The notes beneath the pieces were generated by a model. That model was not told where the DNA came from and did not search any database. It worked only from the letters and a program-made list of their open reading frames with translations. The position numbers and the translations under genes are program-made. Positions 26,263-36,185 of a stretch of 64,000 nt of DNA are shown one piece after another. Each line of letters opens with the position of its first letter. The first letter of the stretch is position 1. The DNA is from DATJGR01 sp963812255 (GTDB lineage Bacteria > Pseudomonadota > Gammaproteobacteria > Pseudomonadales > Azotimanducaceae), in contig CAWEUM010000005.1 in the NCBI GenBank assembly GCA_963812255.1, positions 2,108,001 to 2,172,000 of the forward strand. The letters are read 5' to 3'.

Positions 26263-27267
26263 TTAGCTTGCCTTCGGCGCCGGGTTACGCCGCTCGGTGA
26301 ATTTTGCGTCGATGCAGTCTACGAGTTTACCCGCAATATTGAGCCCGAACTGTGTATCGAGTTCGCGAATACAGGTCGGGCACGTGACGTTCACCTCGGT
26401 CAAGTAGTCACCAATCACATCGATGCCGACGAAATACAGACCGCGTCGCGCCAACTCTGGCCCGACTTGCTCGGTGATCCAACGATCGCGCGCCGTCAGC
26501 GGTCGGCCCTCGCCGGTTCCCCCGGCCGCGAGATTGCCGCGCGCCTCCCCGGGTTTCGGGATTCGCGCCAGCGCATACGGGATCGCTTCACCATCAACGA
26601 TGAGAATACGCTTGTCGCCCTGACTGATTGCGGGAATGAACTGCTGTGCCATGATCGGCCGTACACCGTGGTGGGTCAGCGTTTCTATAACGACCGACAA
26701 GTTTGGATCGCCCCCCATCATGCGAAAAATCGATGCGCCGCCCATCCCGTCGAGCGGCTTGAGGACGGTGCTTTTGTACCGCGTGTGGAATTCGCGGATT
26801 ACATCGGCGCGACTCGACACGATCAATGGTGGCCCGCATTGTGGAAACGCGGTTGCGAAGAACTTTTCGTTGCAATCACGCAGGCTCCCGGGTCGGTTCA
26901 CGACTAGCGCCCCTTCGTTCTCCGCCCGTTCCAGCAGATAGGTCGTGTAGATGTACTCCATGTCGAAAGGCGGGTCTTTGCGCATGAAGATCACGTCGAA
27001 CTCGCCGAGTGCGCTGACGGTCTGAGCGCCGCGACGGTACCAATCCGATCCCGCGACAGCGGGATCGAGTCGTTCGAGAAACGCGTCACTGAGCGCCAGA
27101 CTTTGCGTCAATGCGAACGCTCGATCGTCTCGGAAAAAAAGGTCGGTCTGGAGGGTATAGTGGACATCCCACCCTCGTTGCTGGACCGCGCGAATGATCG
27201 CGAGGGTGCTGTCCTTCTTCAAGTTGAGTTCGTCGATCGGATCCATGACGAACGCAACTCTTCGCAT
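26263..27267 (-). CDS. gshB: Glutathione synthetase
   Basis: A 334-residue ATP-grasp enzyme that joins gamma-glutamylcysteine and glycine. It starts RRVAFVMDPIDELNLKKDST; IFMRKDPPFDMEYIYTTYLLE, VLKPLDGMGGASIF, QGDKRILIVDGE and the end YLTEVNVTCPTCIREL are family motifs. In the E. coli enzyme the last loop reads TSPTC; here it is TCPTC, which makes a CxxC pair. It is divergent from pilG (210 bases). Confidence 0.95.
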   Translation of the reverse strand: MRRVAFVMDPIDELNLKKDSTLAIIRAVQQRGWDVHYTLQTDLFFRDDRAFALTQSLALSDAFLERLDPAVAGSDWYRRGAQTVSALGEFDVIFMRKDPPFDMEYIYTTYLLERAENEGALVVNRPGSLRDCNEKFFATAFPQCGPPLIVSSRADVIREFHTRYKSTVLKPLDGMGGASIFRMMGGDPNLSVVIETLTHHGVRPIMAQQFIPAISQGDKRILIVDGEAIPYALARIPKPGEARGNLAAGGTGEGRPLTARDRWITEQVGPELARRGLYFVGIDVIGDYLTEVNVTCPTCIRELDTQFGLNIAGKLVDCIDAKFTERRNPAPKAS

Positions 27268-27477
27268 CGAATTCGAGCCCCAATGTGATGTCGGTCAAAG
27301 TACTCACATGGGATCTTGCGAGCAAGCAGAATGAGACGGAATTCCCTTTACTGTCGGCGACTTATGGATCGACTCCAGAAATCGTGTTACAACGCGAGCG
27401 TTCTGTTGGCCGGGCACTCCGGCGCAGTAATTCAGACACCGCAAGTGGCCCGTCAAGGGTTTAACAAGGACCGTACC

Positions 27478-27858
27478 ATGGAAGAGGAACTTCAGGGCGT
27501 CAAGGTGTTGGTCATTGATGACAGTAAGACTATCCGGCGCAGCGCCGAGAACTTGTTGTCGAAAGCAGGATGCGACGTCATCACCGCAACCGACGGATTC
27601 GATGCACTGGCGAAGATCGCCGACTCGCACCCCGAAATCATCTTTGTCGATATCATGATGCCGCGCCTCGACGGGTATCAAACGTGCGCCCTGATCAAGA
27701 ACAATAGCGAATTCAAATCGACGCCGGTTGTGATGCTGTCGAGCAAGGACGGGCTGTTCGACAAGGCGAAGGGGCGCATTGTCGGCTCCGATCGGTACAT
27801 CACGAAGCCGTTCAGCAAGGAAGAGCTTCTCGGCACCATTCGTACGTTGGTGAGCTAG
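27478..27858 (+). CDS. pilG: Twitching motility response regulator PilG
   Basis: A 126-residue stand-alone CheY-like receiver. It begins MEEELQGVKVLVIDDSKTIRR with the acidic pocket DD, phosphoacceptor Asp in FVDIMMPRLDGYQTC, the conserved Ser in VMLSSKDGLFDKAKGRIVG and Lys in ITKPFSKEEL. The ATG at 27478 has AAGGA eight bases upstream. It is the first gene of the chp operon; in Pseudomonas PilG promotes pilus extension. Confidence 0.95.
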   Translation: MEEELQGVKVLVIDDSKTIRRSAENLLSKAGCDVITATDGFDALAKIADSHPEIIFVDIMMPRLDGYQTCALIKNNSEFKSTPVVMLSSKDGLFDKAKGRIVGSDRYITKPFSKEELLGTIRTLVS

Positions 27859-27881
27859 GAAACGGATTCGAGGCAGCGACG

Positions 27882-28250
27882 ATGGCTCGTATTCTTGTAG
27901 TGGACGATTCCCCGACCGAAACACATCAGTTCGTCAATGTATTGGCGAAGTATGGACATCAAGTGCTGACTGCGGCGTCGGGCACCGATGGGATCGACTT
28001 GGCGAACGAAGAGCTGCCCGACGTCATCCTGATGGATGTGGTCATGCCGGGAATCAATGGTTTCCAGGCGACCCGCCAACTGACGCGCGACACGCAGACT
28101 CGGCACATCCCAGTGATTATCGTGTCGTCGAAAGACCAGGACACCGATCGCGTTTGGGGCGAACGGCAGGGCGCCTCGGGCTATCTGACGAAACCGGTCG
28201 ACGAAAAGACACTGATCTCAGCCGTCAATGGCGTCCTGGAAGACGACTAG
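27882..28250 (+). CDS. pilH: Twitching motility response regulator PilH
   Basis: A 122-residue CheY-like receiver (ARILVVDDSPTETHQF, DVILMDVVMPGINGFQATRQL, IIVSSKDQDTDRVWGERQGA, GYLTKPVDEKTL). The WGERQGA stretch and its place after pilG identify PilH, which counteracts PilG in pilus retraction control. The gap to pilG is 23 bases and to pilI ten. Confidence 0.95.
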   Translation: MARILVVDDSPTETHQFVNVLAKYGHQVLTAASGTDGIDLANEELPDVILMDVVMPGINGFQATRQLTRDTQTRHIPVIIVSSKDQDTDRVWGERQGASGYLTKPVDEKTLISAVNGVLEDD

Positions 28251-28260
28251 GTCAGCGGCG

Positions 28261-28797
28261 ATGGCAGCGAGTCAGGTACTTCAAATTCTGCGCGACATCG
28301 AAGCGGATACGTTTCGCAATGCTGCGCCGTTACCCCACAAGCGCGATGCACGACCGGAGTGGCAAGGCATCGGATTTCAGTTGGGTGGGGTGCGCCTGGT
28401 CTCGCCGCTTGGTGAGGTTGGCGAGATATTGAAATTGCCTCGCGTCACGGCGTTGCCTAGGGTGCGCGACTGGGTTGCGGGTGTCGCAAATGTGCGCGGA
28501 CGGTTGATTCCAGTTGTCGATCTGCATCGATACTTCGGAGTCACAGCTACGGTGCAACGGTTGCAATGGCGATTGCTGATCGTCGAGGGCGATGGCATAA
28601 GCTGCGGTCTCATCGTCGAACAATCGCTGGGCATGCAGCACTTTCAGGAGGACAGCTTCGAAGGCGGCCAACCTGAAGGGCTCGATGCAATTCATCCGTT
28701 CATCAAGGGCGCGTATCGACATGGTGGCCGGGTGTTCTACGTAGTCAGTCTGACAGCACTCGTTCGGGACGAACGGTTCTTAAACGTAGCGGAATAA
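28261..28797 (+). CDS. pilI: CheW-like adaptor PilI
   Basis: A 178-residue CheW-domain protein that links the PilJ receptor to the ChpA kinase. The domain includes WQGIGFQLGGVRLVSPLGEV, LPRVTALPRVRDWVAGVANVRGRLIPVVDL and a FYVVSLTALV end. The ATG at 28261 matches the length of Pseudomonas PilI; an in-frame ATG at 28228 overlaps pilH and is less likely. Confidence 0.93.
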   Translation: MAASQVLQILRDIEADTFRNAAPLPHKRDARPEWQGIGFQLGGVRLVSPLGEVGEILKLPRVTALPRVRDWVAGVANVRGRLIPVVDLHRYFGVTATVQRLQWRLLIVEGDGISCGLIVEQSLGMQHFQEDSFEGGQPEGLDAIHPFIKGAYRHGGRVFYVVSLTALVRDERFLNVAE

Positions 28798-28809
28798 CGG
28801 AATAGGGAT

Positions 28810-30045
28810 ATGAAGACGAACAAGGTTTCGGCGAGCCCATTGTTGAGTGCGCTGATCGTGCTCCTCACGGTGACGCTGGGTGCGATGATTTTCGTGATCG
28901 TCACGGACGACCGGCCGGTGACCGGAAACAATCCGCTGATGCTCGCCGTTGGTGGCATCGTGTTGGTGGCTATCATTGCGATGTTGTTGCTGCGCGATGC
29001 CCGCAACAGACTCACTGAACAGGCCGAGCAGAACGAAAGAAATCAGGCTGCCATTCTGCAACTGCTGGACGAATTGGCCGATCTCGCCGAGGGCGATCTC
29101 ACGGTGCACGCATCGGTGACCGAAAATTTCACGGGGGCAATCGCGGATTCGATCAACTTTGCAATCGATCAGATGCGCGGGCTCGTATCGAACATCAATC
29201 GTGTGTCTGTACGTGTCGCGCGAGCCGCGGAGGAAACCCAACAAACTGCGCGTGGCCTGGCCAATGCATCCGACAATCAGGCTCGTGAAATCACTGCGGC
29301 ATCGACAGCCATCAACGAAATGGCGGTGTCAATCGACCACGTGTCGTCGAACGCAGCTGAATCCGCCGCCGTAGCCGAACGCGCCGTCGCGATTGCGAAC
29401 AAAGGCGCGGATGTGGTGCAGGCGACGATCGGTGGGATGGATACGATTCGTGGCCAGATTCAGGAGACGTCAAAACGGATCAAGCGCCTCGGCGAGTCCA
29501 GCCAGGAAATTGGCGATATCGTTTCACTGATCAATGACATCGCGGATCAGACGAACATCCTGTCCTTGAACGCCGCGATCCAGGCGTCGATGGCCGGCGA
29601 TGCCGGTCGCGGCTTCGCCGTGGTTGCGGACGAAGTCCAGCGGCTCGCGGAGCGATCGTCTGCCGCGACGAAGCAGATCGCGGCGCTCGTAAAGACGATT
29701 CAAACCGATACCAACGAGGCGGTCATCTCGATGGAGCAGACGACGACGGAAGTCGTCAGCGGTGCCAAACGCGCGCAGGATGCCGGCGTTGCACTCGAGG
29801 AGATCGAGAGCGTATCGACATCGCTTGCAGAGCTGATTCAGAACATCAGCAATGCCGCGCGCCAGCAAGCGGCTTCAGCTGGCCACGTATCGAATACGAT
29901 GGGCGTTATTCAGGAGATCACGTCGCAGACTGCTAACGGCACCGAAGCAACCGCCAAATCGGTTGGCGCGCTGGCGGAAATGGCGAACGAAATGCGCGTA
30001 TCGGTGGAGTTCTTCAAGCTGCCCGGCGAATCGAAATCTCGTTGA
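28810..30045 (+). CDS. pilJ: Short PilJ-like methyl-accepting chemotaxis protein lacking the periplasmic sensor
   Basis: A 411-residue receptor. Two transmembrane segments (about 11-31 and 42-61) are separated by only about ten residues (TDDRPVTGNN), then comes a HAMP-like linker and a full signalling domain whose hairpin tip reads NAAIQASMAGDAGRGFAVVADEV, the PilJ-type tip. Position between pilI and chpA confirms the name. Pseudomonas PilJ is near 680 residues because two PilJ modules fill the periplasm; here they are absent. The reading frame and start (ATG at 28810 after AATAGGGAT) look intact, so this is a short form, not an obvious pseudogene. Confidence 0.9.
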   Translation: MKTNKVSASPLLSALIVLLTVTLGAMIFVIVTDDRPVTGNNPLMLAVGGIVLVAIIAMLLLRDARNRLTEQAEQNERNQAAILQLLDELADLAEGDLTVHASVTENFTGAIADSINFAIDQMRGLVSNINRVSVRVARAAEETQQTARGLANASDNQAREITAASTAINEMAVSIDHVSSNAAESAAVAERAVAIANKGADVVQATIGGMDTIRGQIQETSKRIKRLGESSQEIGDIVSLINDIADQTNILSLNAAIQASMAGDAGRGFAVVADEVQRLAERSSAATKQIAALVKTIQTDTNEAVISMEQTTTEVVSGAKRAQDAGVALEEIESVSTSLAELIQNISNAARQQAASAGHVSNTMGVIQEITSQTANGTEATAKSVGALAEMANEMRVSVEFFKLPGESKSR

Positions 30046-30099
30046 GCGACGCGACGCAGAACGCGGCGCTCTGATCGAACGGCCTGACTGGATAGGTGA

Positions 30100-33000
30100 A
30101 TGACCGAAAGCCGAGAACATTTTGCGCTGGATTGGATCAAGCGCGAGATCGACGAAACGCTGAAGTCGGCGCGTCAGGCATTGGAGGCCTACGCGGAAAC
30201 AGATCGCGACGAAACGCGGATGCGTGCGTGTCTGACGTATCTGCATCAAGTGCACGGCACCCTGCTCATGCTGGAGCTGAAAGGTGTCACGCTGCTCACC
30301 GACGAAATGGAGCAGCTGGCGCAGGCGCTGCTCGAAGGTTCCGTCGGCAACGTGACCGATGCGCAACAGCTGCTGATGCAAGGCATTCTGCAACTGCCCG
30401 CCTATTTGGAGGAGATCCAGAAGGGATCGCCGGACTCGCGTCGGACAGTGCTCCCGCTGGCAAACGAGCTACGTGGGGCGCGAGGCGCGGAACGATTTGC
30501 GGACGCCTCCACACGCGCCGGCGCGTCGCTGCATGGAGCCGCAACGAGCGAAACTCTGAGGCGGTTCGATCAGATCGATGGCACCGAAAAGGCGCGCCGC
30601 ATTCGCGCGGCCTATCAACAGGTGCTGTTATCGGTTCTCAAAGGAGAAGGCTCGCGCAAAGCACTTTCGACGCTCGCGAAGGTCGCCACAGGGCTCGAAC
30701 GAATTTGCGAAAATACACCGTATGTCTCGCTCTGGCGCGCATTCTCGGCGTTTGTCGCAGCGCTTTCCGAAGATGAGGCGCAGTTGGGAGGCGACACCGT
30801 TCGTTTGTTGCGCCGTGTAGATGCCGAGATCAAAGCCCTTGCGCAGAATGGCGCGGGGGCGTTGACACGTCCGTTGTCGTTGGACCTCGTGAAGCAGCTT
30901 GTCGATGCCGCGCGCGAGCACGGCAACACCAGCCCGGACATCCAGCAATTGGGCGACGCAATCGCCGAAGAGCCGCCGGAGGAACGCGTCGCGATATCGA
31001 AGCGCGAAGCTATTCATACCGCCGCAGCGGCGCTTCGAGAAGAACTTGCAACTGTCAAAGATGCACTCGATCTGTTCGTGCGGGGCGACGAGCGCTCGAC
31101 CGAACAACTCCTGCAGCTGATTGCGCCCCTCAAGCAGATCGGCAGCACATTGTCGATTCTCGGATTCGAGAGCTCACGTGCGGTCGTTGCGGATCAAATC
31201 GAAGCGATGCAAGGCGCTGTTCAAGGCGGTTCGTGCGACGAAGTGCTGTTGTTGGGAGTCGCGTCCGCGTTGCTTCAAGTGGATGAGAATCTCGCGGCCA
31301 TTGCGAAACAGCGCGGCGGCATGAGCGGCGCCTCGGACGCGTCCGGACTGGTCAGCGAAGCGCAAGTCGCGGTGTTGGGCGAAGCGCGTGCCGGACTCGA
31401 CCAAGTCAAGCAAGCGGTGGTCGACTATGTATCGGCGCAGTGGGATCCGAGCCGTCTGATCGACGTGCCTGCATTGCTGTCCGCGGTGCGGGGCGCGCTG
31501 GCGATGGTGCCGCTGGGGGAGCCGGCGGAACAGTTGAATCGCTGCGCGAAGTTCGTTGCCAACGAGCTGATTGCCGGCAACGCGCCGGACTGGAGCGGGC
31601 TCGATGCGTTCGCCGACGCGATCAGCGGCATCGATTATTATCTTGAACGGTTGAGCGACGACGCAGCGCAGCCAGGTGACGAAATCCTGGGCATCGTCGA
31701 ACGAAGCCTGGTGCAGCTCGGGTACGGGGAAGGTAGCGAACTGGCGCTTCGGCCGATCGTGCTGCCGCCCAGTGAGAACGAATCGGAAATGCGCGCTCCC
31801 GCCGAGGCGGAGACGGTCGAACTCGCAGTGGAAGAGAGCGTCGTCGACGCTGCGGATCCGGACGATAGCCAGTTCGACACCGAAACTTCGCAATTCGCAG
31901 ACGAGGCCGCATTAGAAGCCGCGCCAACCCACGAGGGGGCGCTTCCGACAGAACCCATCGCGACCCCGACTGATTTCGATCTCGTCATCGAAGACCCGGA
32001 CGAAGTTTCGAGCGGGCCGGTCAGCGTTGATGAACTGGATGACGAAGCGTTCGATCTGAATGACGCCCTGTTCGATACTGAACCGAAGTCGGGCACCGAA
32101 CCGATGCGCGCCGCGCCGCCGCAATCCTCGGCATCCCTCGGTAAATCTGATTCGATCGATTTCAGCGACGAGGACATGCAGACGATCGCGGACGATGAGC
32201 CGGGATCCGAGCGGGATTTTGAGATGGAAGCGGCCGACGTGCCGCAGCGCCACGTTGCCGAAGTGCCCACCGATATCGACGACGACATCCTCGAGATTTT
32301 TGTCGAAGAGGTTGGTGAGGTACTCCAGCGAGTCGATGAGTGGCTGCCGCAATGGACGAGTGATTTTGTCAACGACGAAGCGCTCACCGAGGTACGACGC
32401 GCATTCCACACGCTGAAGGGTAGTGGTCGCATTGTCGGTGCAAACCTGATCGGGGAACTCGCCTGGTCGGTCGAAAACATGCTCAATCGCGTGATGGATG
32501 GCACCGTAGCGCCAAATAACCAGATTGGTGCGGTAGCGCGAGAAGCGCGATCGGCGGTGCCTGAGCTCTGTCGTGCGTTCGAAAGCCGCCAGTCGGTTGC
32601 CGACGGCCAGTTCGTGAGCATCATGGAACGCGCCGATGTACTTGCATCGGGTGGACGCCTCGAAGAACTTATCGAAGAGCATTCAGATGAAGTTGCCCGC
32701 CCGACACGATTGGGTCAGCTTGTAGAAGAGAGTGGTCACGGCTTGTCCGATGAGCCGCCGCCGATCGAATCGGCGAAGGCAGCAAAAAGCACCACTGACG
32801 ATGCTGAAACGTTTGCGCTATTCCAGCAGGAGGCGGCGATCCATCTCGAAGTGCTGGAAGAGCGCTTCCTGCGGACCGATACAGTGGGCCTGGATGCGCT
32901 GAACGACGATGTGGTGCGAGCGCTTCACACTTTGCGTGGCAGCGCGTCGATGGCAGGAGTAGACAGCGTCGCAGGCATCGCCGGCCCCCTCTATCAAGTT

Positions 33001-36000
33001 GTCCGCGAGGTTCGCGACCGCGGCTCGCGGGTTGGTTCCGACGTTGTCGACTTCGTTCAGCAAGGCATATTTGCGCTGCGACGCACGCTGAACGCAGTGA
33101 CGGAGGGTTCCGAGCCGCGCGAGGATGTTGCGTCGTTTGAGGCCGAGGCGGAGCGCGTTGTTGCAGCACTTGAAAAGGTCGGCACAGGTGCCTCTGCGCT
33201 CCTCAGTCTGGACGGCGCGCCGGTGTTGCTCAGTGCAAGTGAATTCCTGACCGGTTGGCGTGACGGAGCGATGGACCTGGGCGCGCTGTCCGATACAGTC
33301 GCAGCGCTGCACGAGTTGCGCAACGAAGCGGAAAGTCAAAGTCAGGCATCGATTGCGAGCTTGTGCGATGCGTTGATTGGCGCCTATGAGCGTCTCGAAG
33401 ACCATCCGCTGAACGATGCCGCACATATGGCACTGAGCCATGCTCACGAACGCCTGCTCAGCATGTTCGATGCGATCGCCGCGGAACAGACCGCGACGGA
33501 CGCAGCGGCAGAGATTGCTGCATTGTCGGAAGCGCGAATTGTCGAGGTCGTCGACGACGAAATCGACCTATCCGAGCCAGGCGACCGCGTACCTCGATCG
33601 GCGCAAGTGGTTGACTTCCCGACGTTCATACGGCCGCCTGAGTCACAGGACGAATCGCTCGCGGCCGAGGAATCGATCTCTGCAGAGCCGACATTCGAAG
33701 AAATCGCCGAGCAAGTCGTGCCTGACGAGTCGAATGCGCCGGTGCTCGAGGAACGCGTTGAGATTTCGGCGCCCCCTCGCGTTCCCGATGCGGTATCGCG
33801 TGCGACGATCACACTGCCGGCGGACGCGGACCACGAGATCCTCGAGATCTTCTTCGAAGAGGCCGAGGAGCTGTTGGAAGCGATTGATCAGAGCGTTCAC
33901 GATTGGTCGGAAGCGCCGGAAAACCGGATTCATCTCGAAAACCTGCTGCGAGCGTTGCACACGCTGAAAGGCGGTGCGCGCCTCGCCGGCTTATCGATAC
34001 TGGGCGACGACGCGCATGGATTCGAGTCGTTCTTGATCGGTGTGCAGGACAAACCGACGCTGCCCGACGGATTCTTCAATTCGCTGCAGTTGCGTCACGA
34101 CGAAATGGTGGTCGGCGTCAACGCACTTAAGGGCGTTGTGCGTGGTGATGGCGCCGAACTCGATGTCACCGTAGCAACGAACCCGGTTGAGACGGCGCCG
34201 ATTCGGAAATCGAATTCGCCGTCTCCCGCCACGCCGACGAGCGCAACTCCACTGGAGCCGCCCGCGGCGGGGCCGCGCAAGCCAGTCTCAGTCGAAAAGT
34301 CGATCGAAGTGGAGCCCGATGCGCCCGAAGACGAGCCGGCTCGCGGTCGGACTGTGCAGGACCCGCGCGAGATGGTCCGCGTATCCGCTGGGTTGCTGGA
34401 GCAGTTGGTCAACCTCGCTGGTGAAAGCAGCATCATTCGCTCTCGCGTCGAGCAGGGCATGAACGATTTCAGCACATCGCTCGAAGAGATGGAGATCACG
34501 ATCGAGCGCGTGCGTGAGCAGTTGCGTCGGCTCGAGATCGAAACGGAAACACAGGTTCTGTTCCGCCATGAAGTCAATCAGGGACAAGACTACGAAGAGT
34601 TTGACCCACTCGAGATGGATCGGTACTCGCAGCTGCAGCAGCTCTCGCGATCGCTGTCGGAGAGCGCGTCGGACATGCTGGACCTGAAGGAAACGCTCGC
34701 ATTCAAGGCGCGCGAATCTGAAACGTTGTTGATTCAGCAGGCACGCGTCAACACAGAGCTGCAAGAAGGCTTGATGCGGACGCGGATGGTGCCGTTCAAC
34801 CGGCTTCTGCCGCGGCTGCGGCGTACCGTGCGCCAGGTATCGCGAGATCTGGCGAAAGAAGTCGATTTCCACGCATACAACGCCGAAGGCGAACTCGATC
34901 GTAACGTGCTCGAGCGCATGGTCCCGCCACTCGAGCATATGTTGCGCAACGCGGTAGACCACGGTATCGAGCGAGCGGAGTTTCGACGCGGGTTCGGTAA
35001 GCCCGACGTCGGTCGTATTGACCTTCGGCTGTCGCGCGAAGCGGGTGATGTGGTCATCGAGATCTCCGACGACGGGGCCGGCATCGACGTCGAGTCGGTT
35101 CGCGCGAAAGCACTGGAGCGAGGCTTGATGACCGCCGACGCGAAACTGCGTGACGATGAGATCTTGCAGTTCGTGTTGGCGCCCGGCTTCAGTACGGCTA
35201 AGTCGGTTACGCAGATCTCCGGCCGAGGGGTCGGAATGGACGTCGTGCACAGCGCGGTGAAACAGCTTGGCGGCAGCATCACGATCATGTCGATTGCCGG
35301 CAAAGGCACACGATTTACGGTGCGGCTGCCGTTCACCGTTTCGGTGAACCGCGCGTTGATGGTGTCCGTCGGAGAAGACCAGTACGCGATTCCGTTGAAT
35401 ACGATCGAAGGCATTGTCCGCGTATCTGGTGCGGAACTCGAAAGGCTGTATCGTCCTGACGGCGGTGGATTCGAATACGCTGGCGTGCCGTATCGCGTGC
35501 GTTATCTCGGCAGCTTCATAGGGCGCGACTACGTGGCGCTGTCAGATCGTGGCTCGGTGCCAGTGGTACTCGTTCGTTCCGGTGATCGCGCCGTGGCGGT
35601 GCATGTCGACGGTGTGCAGGGTAGCCGCGAAATCGTCGTAAAGAGCCTCGGTCCGCAGTTTGCCGGGGTCGGCGGGATTTCCGGCGCGACTATTCTCGGC
35701 GATGGAAGCGTTGTGGTGATTCTCGACCTGCTCGCGCTGATCCGCGCGCAGACGGCGCCGGTTTACGCCAACGGAACGCCGACGGTTGTAGCCGACCGGC
35801 CGACGTGCGTGATGGTCGTCGATGATTCGGTCACGGTGCGCAAGGTCACGTCGCGGCTTCTCGAACGGCAGGGTATGGACGTCATACTCGCCAAAGATGG
35901 CGTCGAAGCGGTCGCGATGTTGCAAGAACGTAGACCGGACATCATGCTGCTCGATATCGAGATGCCGCGCATGGACGGTTTCGAAGTGGCGCGCCAGATT

Positions 36001-36162
36001 CGGCACGACGAGCGATTGGCGAATCTACCGATCGTGATGATCAGCTCGCGCACAGGCGCTAAGCATCAGGAGCGCGCAGAAGAACTCGGCGTGAATCGCT
36101 TCCTCGGTAAGCCGTTCCAGGAGAACGAGTTGCTCGCGACGATTGAAGAGCTCGTTCGGTAG
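30100..36162 (+). CDS. chpA: Hybrid chemotaxis sensor kinase ChpA (PilL)
   Basis: A 2020-residue CheA-type hybrid kinase. Three canonical phosphotransfer domains have their His at about 770 (FHTLKGSG), 943 (LHTLRGSA) and 1287 (LHTLKGGA); an N-terminal degenerate one has LHQVHGTL near 49-52. Acidic linkers separate them. Then come the dimerisation helix (MVRVSAGLLEQLVNLAGE, from 1425), ATPase boxes HMLRNAVDHG (1613), DDGAGI and GRGVGMDVV, a CheW-like domain, and a receiver with Asp near 1952 (MLLDIEMPRMDG). Pseudomonas ChpA has about 2470 residues and more phosphotransfer modules. It phosphorylates PilG and PilH. Confidence 0.95.
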   Translation: MTESREHFALDWIKREIDETLKSARQALEAYAETDRDETRMRACLTYLHQVHGTLLMLELKGVTLLTDEMEQLAQALLEGSVGNVTDAQQLLMQGILQLPAYLEEIQKGSPDSRRTVLPLANELRGARGAERFADASTRAGASLHGAATSETLRRFDQIDGTEKARRIRAAYQQVLLSVLKGEGSRKALSTLAKVATGLERICENTPYVSLWRAFSAFVAALSEDEAQLGGDTVRLLRRVDAEIKALAQNGAGALTRPLSLDLVKQLVDAAREHGNTSPDIQQLGDAIAEEPPEERVAISKREAIHTAAAALREELATVKDALDLFVRGDERSTEQLLQLIAPLKQIGSTLSILGFESSRAVVADQIEAMQGAVQGGSCDEVLLLGVASALLQVDENLAAIAKQRGGMSGASDASGLVSEAQVAVLGEARAGLDQVKQAVVDYVSAQWDPSRLIDVPALLSAVRGALAMVPLGEPAEQLNRCAKFVANELIAGNAPDWSGLDAFADAISGIDYYLERLSDDAAQPGDEILGIVERSLVQLGYGEGSELALRPIVLPPSENESEMRAPAEAETVELAVEESVVDAADPDDSQFDTETSQFADEAALEAAPTHEGALPTEPIATPTDFDLVIEDPDEVSSGPVSVDELDDEAFDLNDALFDTEPKSGTEPMRAAPPQSSASLGKSDSIDFSDEDMQTIADDEPGSERDFEMEAADVPQRHVAEVPTDIDDDILEIFVEEVGEVLQRVDEWLPQWTSDFVNDEALTEVRRAFHTLKGSGRIVGANLIGELAWSVENMLNRVMDGTVAPNNQIGAVAREARSAVPELCRAFESRQSVADGQFVSIMERADVLASGGRLEELIEEHSDEVARPTRLGQLVEESGHGLSDEPPPIESAKAAKSTTDDAETFALFQQEAAIHLEVLEERFLRTDTVGLDALNDDVVRALHTLRGSASMAGVDSVAGIAGPLYQVVREVRDRGSRVGSDVVDFVQQGIFALRRTLNAVTEGSEPREDVASFEAEAERVVAALEKVGTGASALLSLDGAPVLLSASEFLTGWRDGAMDLGALSDTVAALHELRNEAESQSQASIASLCDALIGAYERLEDHPLNDAAHMALSHAHERLLSMFDAIAAEQTATDAAAEIAALSEARIVEVVDDEIDLSEPGDRVPRSAQVVDFPTFIRPPESQDESLAAEESISAEPTFEEIAEQVVPDESNAPVLEERVEISAPPRVPDAVSRATITLPADADHEILEIFFEEAEELLEAIDQSVHDWSEAPENRIHLENLLRALHTLKGGARLAGLSILGDDAHGFESFLIGVQDKPTLPDGFFNSLQLRHDEMVVGVNALKGVVRGDGAELDVTVATNPVETAPIRKSNSPSPATPTSATPLEPPAAGPRKPVSVEKSIEVEPDAPEDEPARGRTVQDPREMVRVSAGLLEQLVNLAGESSIIRSRVEQGMNDFSTSLEEMEITIERVREQLRRLEIETETQVLFRHEVNQGQDYEEFDPLEMDRYSQLQQLSRSLSESASDMLDLKETLAFKARESETLLIQQARVNTELQEGLMRTRMVPFNRLLPRLRRTVRQVSRDLAKEVDFHAYNAEGELDRNVLERMVPPLEHMLRNAVDHGIERAEFRRGFGKPDVGRIDLRLSREAGDVVIEISDDGAGIDVESVRAKALERGLMTADAKLRDDEILQFVLAPGFSTAKSVTQISGRGVGMDVVHSAVKQLGGSITIMSIAGKGTRFTVRLPFTVSVNRALMVSVGEDQYAIPLNTIEGIVRVSGAELERLYRPDGGGFEYAGVPYRVRYLGSFIGRDYVALSDRGSVPVVLVRSGDRAVAVHVDGVQGSREIVVKSLGPQFAGVGGISGATILGDGSVVVILDLLALIRAQTAPVYANGTPTVVADRPTCVMVVDDSVTVRKVTSRLLERQGMDVILAKDGVEAVAMLQERRPDIMLLDIEMPRMDGFEVARQIRHDERLANLPIVMISSRTGAKHQERAEELGVNRFLGKPFQENELLATIEELVR

Positions 36163-36185
36163 AGTTCGTACCAGGAAATACGAAG

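Noticed and set aside
27283..27308. TGTGA and TCACA half-sites between gshB and pilG, possible Vfr/CRP site
   Set aside because: The half-sites are separated by 15 bases; the CRP/Vfr site needs about six. Not counted as a site.
28810..30045. pilJ as a pseudogene fragment
   Set aside because: The frame is intact from a well-placed start to the stop, with two membrane helices at the N-terminus and a conserved signalling domain; a short functional form is more likely.
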